Source of the DNA: Physella acuta
Taxonomy: Eukaryota; Mollusca; Gastropoda; Physidae
Direction: 5' to 3'
NCBI RefSeq assembly: GCF_028476545.1
Contig: NW_026731909.1
Coordinates: forward strand, 80,001 to 144,000
Length of the DNA stretch: 64,000 bases
In this document: in pieces, positions 9,600-20,609 of the stretch
Layout of the letters: every line of letters starts with the position of its first letter
Position numbering within the stretch: the stretch's first letter is position 1
Notes under the pieces: generated by a model
Told to the model about the DNA's origin: nothing
Seen by the model: the letters and a program-made list of their open reading frames with translations, nothing else
Database searches by the model: none
Made by a program: the position numbers and the translations under genes

Positions 9600-11880
9600 T
9601 GTCAACAACAAAAACATTTTATTGTTAACTGTACAGCTGGTAATTATACAATTTAATTAAGTCTTTTAAGTCTTTATCAAGGAAGGATGTTTGCTTTGTT
9701 GTTGTTTGAAATGCAAATAATTATAACGCCACACTACAACAAAATTGTTTGATTTTTAAAAACAAAGAGAGTAAATAATCTTAAATAAACTTGTTTGGTC
9801 GTTAGAAGATGATTTTTTTTCAATATCTTTGTTTTACCAAGAAATTTTATTTAAAAATCTGTTGTTGTTTTTTGTAAATCAAGATTAAAGACAATCAATT
9901 TAAAAAAGTATAAGTAATTATATTTTGCCGAATAAGAAAGTATGTATTACCTGGGTCTAAGAATATAAACACTTCTGAAAGAAATAAGTCTGTTTACAAT
10001 CCAATTTGTTGAGCGGGGATCTCGGTATAGCGCTCATAAAATAGGTCCAAAGCTTAGGTGGCCTCTTGAAAAAAAAAAACGTTGCTGCAAGTTACCTTAC
10101 CACTTTTGTATGTGCTTCCTTAAACAGTTGGCGAATATCGCTTTAAACGCTGCTTAGTTGAATAATACTATCTTGTAGAACTACCTCCGTGAACTGTAAA
10201 ACTGTACAGCGCAGTCTATTTGAACGGTAAGTGTCCCAACTACCGCATAGAAGAACGATAACCACGTTTACACCACTGCCTGTTTAAAAAGCACCACTTA
10301 ATGCCACTGCCTGTTTGAAAGGTGACATTTATACTCATTAATCGAGCATTAGATTTGATACCTGGGTTCAAATTAAACCAGTAGACGACTTTATACCATT
10401 CGCGCCACAATGCGAGCACCGCATAAGACGTAACGTTTTTATTTCTTCACTGACGTATCAAGCTCCAGTCTAACCAAATTTTTTTCCCTTTATTTATTTT
10501 TACACCTTTCGACCTGATCGTCGTAACGCCTACACCCCATCCCCTCCACCCCACCCCCTCTCTCAGTCTAGCCTTCTGGTACCTGGTTCTGTGGGCGAAC
10601 AATGTGGTCTCCGGTGCGGTGCCACTGTCGCCAGAACTTTTGTACCCGATCCATATGGGGTAGGTCGAGTCTGAACCCAATCCATGTTGGGTAGGTCAGT
10701 TCTTTGCTTGAACCGTATGGGGTAGGTCAAGTCAGACATGGGGCTAGCTGGATTGTGGCGCTAAATGACGCAGCGATTCATGAACAATAGGAACATGATG
10801 AGAGAGGTGAATAAGGGGGACAAGGGGGAGAGAAAAAGGGCAATCACTCGAGTGGGACTTAAGGCCTAGATTTTTTTTTTCTATATTTATGACCGTATCA
10901 TAATTTTTTTTTCCCGAAGGTTGTGTAACGCTGGAACAAAATTGTATTACAAAAACACCTCGTAGTCGTAAACCGTGTGTATGTCTGTTTACTTACACAA
11001 GTTGCTCTAGTAGACGTGTGTATAATATGTTGTTTTCTTATCTCATACAAGTCGAAATCGGTCATCACACACTTCACCTCATTCTTGCACAGAACAAAAA
11101 ATCGCACTGTGCTTACAAAAACATGTAGTGTTTTTATTTTGTGAATAAGATTACAACACATGTATTAAGTACACACACATTAGACGAAATCTCCATGTCA
11201 TTGCATGATAAGCATTTCGTTCAACGTGTTTAGAGTGAGGTTCTTAGTACGCTATCTCTCAAAGTTTTGAGAGGAACTGTTAAGTCCTGTGTTACGGTTT
11301 GAACAAAAATTTTTAGAGCATAGAGCACTTTATCACAAGTGGGTTGGTTTTATTTATCTGGTTGAAACCTGGAGGTGTCGCGGATTAAAGAACTACTTCA
11401 GGTAGTATGAGATTAAGGATGTCACTGGCTATAGCGCTAATTCGGATTGTTGAAAATAAACGGAGACACCAACAAAGGTGTGGGTCGGCGTCGTAGGGCG
11501 CACGACTGTAGACTCCAGTTAAAATACAGGGCTTGAGTCAGCAGGAGGTCCCTGAGTTCATCCAGCAATGAGGAGTACCTGGCATTAGTTGGGGAAAGTA
11601 TATTCAGATGTGCCTAATTCGTATGGACATGGAAACAGTTCATCTTTACTTCCCTTATTGAACATAAGGTCTTAAATTGTATATTTACCTTACCAGTTTG
11701 GTTTTACTATTTCAGATAATAGAAAACTAATGACGGCATTTAGTATAGTAATATTTCAGATTAATAGAACGCGAATTATTTAATTATGAAAGCTGTATTT
11801 CAGAGTACAGAAAACTAATTAAGCTGGTAATTATTAAGTCACTTCTGCTTCAAAGTACTAAATAAACTAAGAAGCTCGTG
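9600..11880. other. Intergenic DNA without recognised genes
   Basis: AT-rich sequence. At about 11500-11640 there is a weak SINE-like stretch (GTCCCTGAGTTCATCCAGC...GGGGAAAGTA). Nothing coding was recognised on either strand. Confidence 0.5.
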
Positions 11881-11896
11881 TAATGGCATGTGAATC

Positions 11897-12315
11897 AGTA
11901 AGGGGGTGGGGCGGGGTTATAAAGCCAAGGGGTGGGGCGGGGTTGTAAAGCCAAGGGGTGGGGTGGGGTTGTAAAGACAAAGGGGTGGGGCGGGGTTGTA
12001 AAGCCAAGGGGTGGGGCGGGGTTGTTAAGCCAAGGGGTGGGGCGGGGTTGTAAAGACAAAGGGGCGGGGCGGGGTTGTAAAGCCAAGGGGTGGGGTGGAG
12101 TTGTAAAGCCAAAGGGGTGGGGCGGGGTTGTAAAGACAAAGGGTGGGGCGAGGTTGTAAAGCCAAGAGGTGGGGCGGGGTTGTAAAGCCAAGGGGTGGGG
12201 CGGGGTTGTAAAGCCAAGGGGTGGGGCGAGGTTGTAAAGCCAGGGGTCGGACGGGGTTCTAAGGCCAAGGGGTGGGGCGGGGTTGTAAAGCTAGGGGGTG
12301 AGGCGGGTTTGTAAA
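11897..12315. repeat. 26-bp G-rich minisatellite
   Basis: About 15 units of GGGGTGGGGCGGGGTTGTAA plus AGCCAA. Each unit has three or more G-runs on the plus strand, so the array could form G-quadruplexes. Pro-rich frames on the minus strand are artefacts. Confidence 0.96.
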
Positions 12316-12778
12316 GTCTTGCGCTCTTATTTTCTAAATAAATAGCACTTCAGTTCTATAATCACAAAGCCAGTACACATCAGAATCAAGTTATAATGGC
12401 CAGATATTGAGTCTACTCTATATTGTAGCTGTACCCATAGATTCTGCATGAATAATGTTCAAGTAATTTTTTTTTAATATTTTTCTGGAACTATTAAGCG
12501 TATTAAAACCATAGCCTAGAAGAGTAAATATCCTTTGCTTGATATTTTACAAAATAAGCATGTTACACTTTTTCACATTGCGCGTTACGTTTAGTAACCT
12601 TGTGATAAACAAAAAATAAAATCCTTTTTTTTTCTGTCTTCCATTCTGCATTCCTGTTGAAATACCGCGCCGCATTGAAATGATTTTTTTAATCAGGGGC
12701 AACAACTGGACTGAGACCAGCCATTGTGGAAGTCTTGAACTAGAAAAACAATTTGTAAAACACAGTGCGTATGACCGA

Positions 12779-14545
12779 ATCTATATATAATTCTCTTCTT
12801 GGATACCCTAGAAAGGTGCCCTGTCCAAACGCCCCGGGATAAATCGGCCCCGTCAAAACGACTTCGTTAATATGACCCCGTCAAATCGACCCCCGACAAA
12901 ACGACCCAGTCAAAATAGCCCCGTCAAAAGGGCTCCCGTTATATTGACTCGCGACATATAGGCTCCCGACAAATGGACTACCGACATATTGGCTCCCGAC
13001 AAATAGGATCAGGACATACTGGCTCCCGTCAAAGTGGCTCCCGACATATTGGCTCCCAACATAAGGGCTCACAACAAATGGGCTCACGACAAATGGGCTC
13101 ATGACATATTGGCTACCGACATATTGGCTACCGACAAAATGACTCCCGACATATTGACTCCAGACAAATGAATGGCATGACCACTATTGGCATAAAAGTA
13201 ACCATTTTGTCCTACCTGCACTACTACTATAAGCTCTTTTTAATGCCTGAATGAAATTGCTTTTCATGAAGCAACATCAATTCACAAACAAATCAAGCTC
13301 TTAACAGCTAAAAACTACCAATTCTAAAATTTTGATAAAGTTTCATTTACAACAGGAAAGGTCTGTTGCATAAAAGCGAGCACAGACGTGTAAATGTATG
13401 ATATATACATGATGTTTACAGGATAACGACATTTTGTTTTGATAACCTACAAGCTTACTGCAGTTAGGAAGGTACAGCGTGGACCCTTCTCCCCACACAC
13501 TGAGTTGGAAAAGCCTATAACCGACTCAATTATGGAAGTCATAGATAGATGACCCTTAAATTAAAACATACTATATTTTATAATAGATAAACTAATATAA
13601 AAATAAGGCCTGCCGAACAAGAGATGATTACGTTCTATTACCTAAGAGTGTTGGATAAGCTAACTCTAAAGAATATTGATGAAGGGGTCCCACTGGCAGG
13701 TGTCACATTCAATGGGACCGCTTTGCCGGGAGACAGTCTCTACAGAAACGGTATTGTCAGTGGTCCTTTTGTCTGGAGCCAAATTGACAGGAGCCATTTT
13801 GTCTTGAGCCAAATTAAAGCTAGCCTATTTGTCGAGAGTCGTAATGACGGGGGTCGTTTTGTGGAAAAACTAAATGACGGGAGCCTATATGTCGGGAGCC
13901 AAAATGACGGGAGCCTGTTTGTCAGGAGCCTTATTGACTGGAGCCCTTTTGTCGGGAGCCTATTTAACGGGAGCCTTTTTGTTGGGAGCCTAAATGACGG
14001 GAGCCTATTTATCGGGAGCCATATGTCGCTGGCCATTTTGACGGGGTCGATTTGTCGGGGCTCGTATGTCGGGGCCGATTTGTCGGGGTCGTTTTGACGG
14101 GGCCGTTTTGTCATTGGCCGTTTTGACGCCGCACGCCCAAGAAAACACCAAGCCTATCAGCCCCCTCTCTTCCTCTCTAGGCATATCGCTACCACCCCCA
14201 ACCCCACATGGTCTGGTGAGCTGTGGTTCACGCTAAATGTTTACAATCGTAGAGCCGGGTTTAGTGACGGCTATTAGGGGCAGATAATTTAGTTTGAGAC
14301 GATTTTAAACCTAGGGAGGTAACTAAGAGGAGGCTGCTTTCACGGGGGGGAGGGGTAGGGTAGGGGTTGGGGGAAAGGATGGTTGGGGGGGTTATCGTCC
14401 TTAACGACCTACTGATAGTATTTTAAAGCAAATATTTTCAGTGGCAGCATTGGTACTGTCGAATTCACAAATTATGAATTACTGAATTACTGAAAAGTAG
14501 AAAATAAAACAACTAAATAGCGGCGTATGATACGGCTCGTAATTA
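12779..14545. mobile_element. Interspersed element, family I, split by an inner element
   Basis: The left piece (12779-12814, TCTATATATAATTCTCTTC...CCTAGAAA) and the right piece (14141-14545) together match the uninterrupted copy at 61896-62318 along its length (CACATGGTCTGGTGAGCTGT, GGTTTAGTGACGGCTATTAG, ACTGTCGAATTCACAAATTA). The TCTATATATA start is reminiscent of some Helitron 5' ends, but no Helitron 3' signature was seen, so the class is open. Confidence 0.7.
12815..14135. mobile_element. Inner DNA element with long inverted 15-bp arrays
   Basis: It lies inside the family I copy. The flanks CCCTAGAAA (12806-12814) and CCCAAGAAA (14136-14144) resemble a 9-bp target duplication. The left part (to about 13170) is a tandem array of GGCTCCCGACAWATK; the right part (about 13760-14110) is the same array inverted. 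The termini share GTGC..GTCMAAACG. The centre (13180-13700) has no recognised coding sequence. Confidence 0.75.
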
Positions 14546-15051
14546 ATAAAATTTAATGAGTCATCTTTTTTTTTCACATTGATAGTCTCGGCCGATTTTA
14601 CTTACCTTAAACGATAGATTACCTTTTTTTGTGTCGACCTCCAAGGCTTTCTCCAAGTATTTTTTCCTTTTGTTTTTGATTTCTCTTATTAAAGCATTTT
14701 TCGGCCATAGCCTTATTTGTCGCCATGTCCTCTGATTCATGTTCAGCTAATTCTTTGTTTGCTTCAGGCTGCGCTACGTTCTTGCTTTCGACTGGTTACT
14801 GACCAGCAGAGGCTAACGAAGTTTTCTTTTTATTCACGTACTGATACATAAAAAACCGCATGTATTTTTTAACATTCTTGTCAGGTAGATTTTCCGTGTC
14901 TCTCTTCAATAAAACATATTTATTTTTAAATTTCTATGTTAAAGAAAAATAATGCACACGCTTAGATCACTAGAACACACACATTTTTGAGTTGGGTTTT
15001 GTAAGTGTGGAAATATTCTTTTATACACAACGTTTTTAAGAGTTAGTTACG

Positions 15052-16728
15052 TTTGTCTCCAAACTTTTCAGCCCGAGTACCCCATTAACTATAAAAAAAA
15101 TCAGTTCGGGGTCCAGAGTTTTTTCCATGCATCTCTTCGGGGTGATAGAAGCCCCCCCCCCCCCCCGGAAATATGTCTACCTCCCAAACCCCCCCCCCCC
15201 CCCCCAAGAAATTAATTTATATAGAAATATATACAGATTTCAAGGGTCGTAGTGTCGACCCGCCCCCTCCCCATCGGAGAAAAAAGTCTGAAACACTCTC
15301 GGGGTACGACAACACCCTTGATGTCCAAGTTTGTTCTCAAATTGTTTTTCACGTATTTCATTCTTGAAAATGTTTGTTCACACAGGTATGTTGTTCCAAA
15401 ATTTTAAAGTTGCTTTGATTTGAAAGTTTTTGGAAAGTCTTCCTTGGTCAAAAACGTATTAAAAAACCCACCCGTCCTTCTTTGAACTTATATCTAAGGA
15501 GGTCATTTGTTTGCGATTCAATGACATCCAGCTGCAGTTCATCTGGGCAACTGGCCACACCACATTTCCTTTAAATGCGTTTTGAAACAGTCTCACTTCT
15601 TCTGCCTTTGAATCCAAGTCAGAAAACCGCTACTGAAAATGCAGCTGGAGGTCTTTGATGATCTTGCATACTTGCATGCAAATGACCTGGGGGGGGGGGG
15701 GCAGCTATTGCTTCAGCTATGAAAACCTTGCACTGCTGAAAGTGCGTCAAGTTGTTGGCCTGTACTTCTTCCGAAAACATGACAAGTTTGGATCTGAAGG
15801 CCTTTAGGTGGGGGAATAGATCAGAAAATAGATTTCCCTCTCTTGTAGTTTTAGGTTCAGAAAATTTAAATGACGTGTTATGTTTGCAGCAGAGGCCTAT
15901 TTCTATACTTTTCATCAGACATTAATGGCAGTGGCTTGCTTTATTTTCCAGGAAGTCACCTATTTCTTTTCTTTACTTAAATACCCTGCTCAGAACTTAG
16001 CCATCTTACTGGTAAATCTTGCGATTCTGTGTTTGTATCTTTCAACATGTATATGAACTATATATGGTGGAGCCCGTGTGAAAATGCGAATATATATTAT
16101 TAAATTCACCATATTCAACATAGGATTCACTACACTGCTTATGTCCACATATTAAGCACACAAATCTTGTTGGTGAATAAACAATACAGTGCAGGAACAT
16201 TGATTGTAGAATGTTTTTCTCATTACAAATCTGCTTCGCTTGTCCAATCAAGCCTTTCTCTATGCCCTTCATGTTTTTTCCTCCACCATCAGCAAGGTAA
16301 CAGGTTAGTCCGGACTAAGTTATAATCAGTTTTTTTTTTTTTCAACTCATTAAATATATCCTCTCCGGTCACAGTGTCATAAAAGCCTGCTCTATGTTCA
16401 TGTCTTCATCCACACCTCTAATAAACACAAGAAGTTGAGAGGTGGAACAGCTGTCAAACGATTCATCAATTGCAATTGAAAAATTGCGAAACTTGCTTGC
16501 ATTTTTCTTTATTTGGGTCACAATGTTTTCACCAATGTCTGCAACACGGTGGACAACGGTAGTTGCACCCAAAGCTACATTTTCAAATTGGTTTGAATTT
16601 TCTGGACAAAGTTCCTCAGCCACCTGAAACAAACATTTTGTTTTCCGTGGACAAAAAAATATCCGCGGGCCGAATGAGAGGACCTCGCGGGCTCGCGGAC
16701 CGTAGTTTAGAGACCCCCCCCCCCCCCC
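15052..16728 (-). mobile_element. Broken hAT transposon, family B, with a family A MITE inserted
   Basis: The minus strand encodes pieces of a hAT transposase of the GTF2IRD2/ZBED kind: an N-terminal VAEELCPENSNQFENVAL piece, the catalytic-region FSIAIDESFDSCSTSQLLVF with RGVDEDMN (16369-16632), a second frame near 16042-16272, and a C-terminal SDLFPHLKAFRSKLVMF piece (15619-15915). Frames change and stops interrupt, so it is inactive. Both ends match the family B MITEs at 27198 and 51785: GGTCTCTAAACTACGG at the 16.7-kb end and GTCTCCAAACTTTTCAG at the 15.05-kb end. Confidence 0.8.
15114..15298. mobile_element. hAT-type MITE, family A, nested in the hAT copy
   Basis: Starts CAGAGTTTTTTCCATGCATC and ends AAAAAAGTCTGAAACACTC. 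The flanks TCGGGGTC and TCGGGGTA fit a diverged 8-bp target duplication. It carries the family's C-tracts and ATAGAAATATATACA core. It is inserted in the 3' subterminal region of the family B transposon, so it is younger. Confidence 0.8.
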
Positions 16729-16764
16729 TATGGTCTACGAAGTGAGTCGTGTATTTTATTGAGA

Positions 16765-16852
16765 TTTATTATTATTTTTTTTTTTTTTTATTTTTTTTTT
16801 TTTTTTTTTTTTATTTTTTTATTTTTTTTTTTTTTTTTTTTTTTTTTTGATT
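16765..16852. repeat. Poly(T) tract
   Basis: About 85 bases of nearly pure T with a few A. Confidence 0.97.
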
Positions 16853-17372
16853 AAAGATTTCTTTTCTTTAAAAAGAAAAACAAATCGAGATTTATAGATA
16901 ACGCAGTGGTTTATTGCCATCATGAACATCTAACAAGCTAGTGAAAAGTAAATAACTTTTGCGTGTCTTTAATATGATTATTATGCGACTGTAAAGCTTT
17001 TCATTTCGGTTAAATATTGTTTTTAATATTTATTATTTACATGTAAGATTTCCATTAACAGTACAAAAACATAAATTTGTATTAAGATATAATAAATTGT
17101 TTTTGTTAGTTTACTTTTTAAATTTATTAATATTGTTAGCTGTGTAAATTATCTTGCGTTGTCTCCCTTGTATTATTACTTAGAACAGAAAAAAAGAAAT
17201 AATTGTTAAATACTAAATATAACTGATAAAAATGTTTTTCTTGTAACTTACTCTATAATAGCTATGTATTCTACTGTTAATGACTTTTCACAACAAAACC
17301 GTTTCTCATACTTATATGGAACATAGCGTTACATGGAACTTGGTTGATTTAAATATCAATACATTAAGTTAT

Positions 17373-17610
17373 ATGGGACGGAATGGCCTAGCGGTAGAGA
17401 GCTGGACTAAGTCTCGAGTTCGAATCCGGGTCAAAGTCAGTAGACCGTCCCTGAGTCCACCCAACTCTGATGGGTACCTAACTCAGGTTAGGGAAAGTAA
17501 AGGCGGCTGGGCATAGTGCTGACTCTTCATATGCCGAGGTCACAGAAACAAGTGAACTCTACTTCACTTGCCCCGTAGACCGTCAGGTTTGAAAGGGAAA
17601 CTTTACTTTT
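17373..17610 (+). repeat. tRNA-derived SINE, family 1
   Basis: Head GGGACGGAATGGCCTAGCGG (A-box-like) and GAGTTCGAATCCGGGT (B-box-like), then the complete body to TTTGAAAGGGAAACTTTACT. Close to the 26-kb copy. Confidence 0.92.
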
Positions 17611-18429
17611 TTTACATAAAGTTAGAGACTATATTAATATTATGTGTTTCTTTATTTTAAGCATGTAGATGGCGAGTAAGAATCCTTCTCCACCTTCTAC
17701 TAACATCTCGAGATTTTTTATCCCACAATTGATCAATAAAAGCTACGTTTTCTTTTTGTTTTGTTGCCCCTACCTAACGAGCCTTATCTGTCGAAGATCC
17801 GAACTCGGGGGTTTTGGGTTAGCAGTCAGAAGCTCTCTTTCCCGACCATGTCATTCCCAAGTCATTCCCTGACATATGTCTAAAATGGATTAAAATGTCA
17901 GACTCCTTACAGATATTAAAAAAAAAATTAGACCAAGACAGGTGTCTAAAATTATTAGACAAAAAAAACCAACAAAACATTGAGCTAGGACTGGGGAGTT
18001 TCCAGTTACTTAAATAAACAGACGGGGGTAAATTCACTACCTACATCCCAATGTAAGGGGGCTAACCAGGCCGCTAGAGCATAACAAAGGTAGAAATGGG
18101 GTATAGAAAATTAATGAAGCGTTACCCATTGCATGGGATGTGTGACATCCGAGTGTCCTGTTGCGACACTTTGAATAGCTGGGAGAAATTCTCACAGTAT
18201 TGGGTTGTGGGCCTTTACTTCTACAGTTAGTTGTTATCCATTCTATCAAACATATGTGGGCAGATGCAGTTTGTTGCGCATTAGAAGTTAGTTTTAATTT
18301 TGTCACATTTTGTATAGATACCTCAATTATCCTGTAAATAGCATACGTTTAATTTACATAATGGAAAATCGTTACTGCGGTGTTATTTTTCAAATATGTA
18401 AAAAGCAAACACATTAGTAATTGCAATTT

Positions 18430-18660
18430 TACGGCGTGGCCTAGCAGTAGTGAGCTGGACTGTTCGAGCTCGAATCCGGGTTCAAATCAGTAGAATGTCC
18501 CTGAGTCAATCCAGGTCTAAAGGGTACCTAACTCACGTTAGAGAAAACAAAGGCAGTGGGGCCTAGTGCTCACCACACTATCCCTTCACATGCCAAGGTC
18601 TTTCAAATAGATGAACTCTATTTTGTCTGCCCCATATGCCTTGGGCACGAACGGGAATTG

Positions 18661-18713
<53 letters not shown>

Positions 18714-18720
18714 TTATTTA
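18430..18720 (+). repeat. tRNA-derived SINE, family 1, followed by (AT)n
   Basis: Head ACGGCGTGGCCTAGCAGTAG with GAGCTCGAATCCGGGTTCAA, diverged body to ACGGGAATTGATTT, then an (AT)n/(TTTA)n tract of about 60 bp in place of the usual 3' tail. Confidence 0.88.
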
Positions 18721-19454
18721 TTTATTTATTTATATATAGGCTTATATTTGTATACCTATCCATAAAAGTTTGAGAACCACCAAATGTTGACGGGGTGTCC
18801 TCCACCTTGTTTCACCGTATGGAGCACATACTCCTGAAACTTGGTCTAGCATGACTAAAGATATCACATGACATAAAGGGGGGGGGGGGTACCCGGGTTA
18901 AGGAGCCTGATCTCTTTCAAGAGTTGACATATCACGTGATTTTGTTATACATCAGTAGGGTCGTCATTACAACCTCCCACGACCCCCTCTAGTATTCAAA
19001 TTTTTGCTAACTCTATTACTGTAAACAGTTTAGGAATTTCTGAGTTACCGTTCTTGGACTACGGTTCTTTCGATACAGTAATATTCAGCAGTGCAGTGGG
19101 AAAGGAGAATCAGTTGCAGAGTGGAATCAAAAAGTTGTATAGGAAGTCGACACAACCCCGTTGAGTCTATATTTAGAGATGAATAAACGTAACAACTTCG
19201 TGCTAAAGAATGGAGACGCGGTGTGGGAATTAAAGAGTTAGCGATGTCAGGTTATCTGATGCAAGCAGTAAGATCTCAAAGAAAAAAAAATTCTTGTTAA
19301 TGATTTTTTTGGCGCTCAATATTACAAAAGACACTACTAAAGCAGTACATGATTTACTAACTATGTATTCCTGTATTCAGTGTTACTGCCTAAAACAACA
19401 TTTACACTTCACTAAGATTTGTTTTGTTACCATTTTTGACCTAGCGACCCATAT

Positions 19455-19660
19455 AGCCTATGAAGAAGAATTCACCTATTTCTGTGACCCCGGCATATAA
19501 AAGGATAATGTCGTTAGTTCCATGCCCACATGCTTTCATATACCCTAATATGAGTCAGGTGCCCATCGGAGCTTTGTGGACTTGGAAATGTCCTGCGGAA
19601 GCTATTCCGAATTCCGAACTCGATATTTTCAGGTTAGAAGTCAGATTTTTATACCTGCAA
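19455..19660 (-). repeat. SINE family 1, strongly degraded
   Basis: Minus-strand remnants of the body (GTGAATTC, GGTCACAGAAATAGG) and head (CTAACCTGAAAATATCGAGT) are in the right order. Confidence 0.6.
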
Positions 19661-20094
19661 AGGTTGTGCTCAAGGATGTTGTTTTTTTTTTTGTTATCTC
19701 AGTTATAACACGGCTCATGGGTGTAAAATCATTTATTCAACACAAAACAATACTTAAAATGTGAATATAAATAATTTTGAAAGAACAAATATCTATTTCT
19801 GAATACAGAAGAATATAGTCGATCAATATAATAAGCAAAAGTAAAAGTTAACAAAAAATGTTTAGTAGCTAATTGTTGACTGAATTTATCTACATTTACA
19901 GATATTTACAAAGGATGGTTGTGTTATATAAGTTTAAATATAATATGCACACTTTATTTTACTCTCACTAAATAATTTTAAAAGCAACAAACACGCGTGA
20001 AAATAAATAGCGTTTACTTTGGGATAATTTTCCAAAAAAAAATATGTGATTGGGATACTTATTGAACGGTGTGATTGTAACTCATATTCCCTAT

Positions 20095-20600
20095 CGAACT
20101 ATGTGAGTGTGTCTCTGATTTTAAAAACGATTTCCTATGGAACTGTGTAATTATAGCGAAGATTGAATACAGAACTCAGTAATTGTAATTGCAGCTTATA
20201 TTCCCCATTAAACTAATTGTAGCATTGGTTTTCTATCGACTTGTGTAATTATAGCGAAAATTGCCTCTTTAATGATGTAATTCTACCGAAAATTGCCTGT
20301 TTAATGATGTAGTTCTACCGGATATTGCCTGTTTAATGATATAATTCTACCGAAAATTGAACGATGTAATTATAGCGAAGATTGTCTTTTGAACTGTGTA
20401 ATTGTAGCGAAGATTGCTTATTGAACTGTGTAATTGTAGCGACTATTGCCTATTAAACGATGTAATTATAGCGAAGATTGCCTGTTTAATTGTCTAATTG
20501 TAGCGAATATTTCCTATTAAACGATGTAATTATAGCGAAGATTGCCTATTGAACTCTCTAGCTGTAACTGTGATTCCCATATCGAACAGTGATTAACATC
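20095..20600. repeat. 32-bp minisatellite just after the stop codon of the 20.6-kb gene
   Basis: About a dozen 32-bp units of the form TGTAATTATAGCGAAGATTG + CCTATTGAACGA run up to the stop codon at 20610 and so probably form the gene's 3'UTR. Confidence 0.9.
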
Positions 20601-20609
20601 TAGTAATAA

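Noticed and set aside
17373-17470. Functional tRNA gene
   Set aside because: A-box- and B-box-like motifs are present, but the cloverleaf is not maintained and the sequence continues into the SINE body; the same applies to the other family 1 copies.
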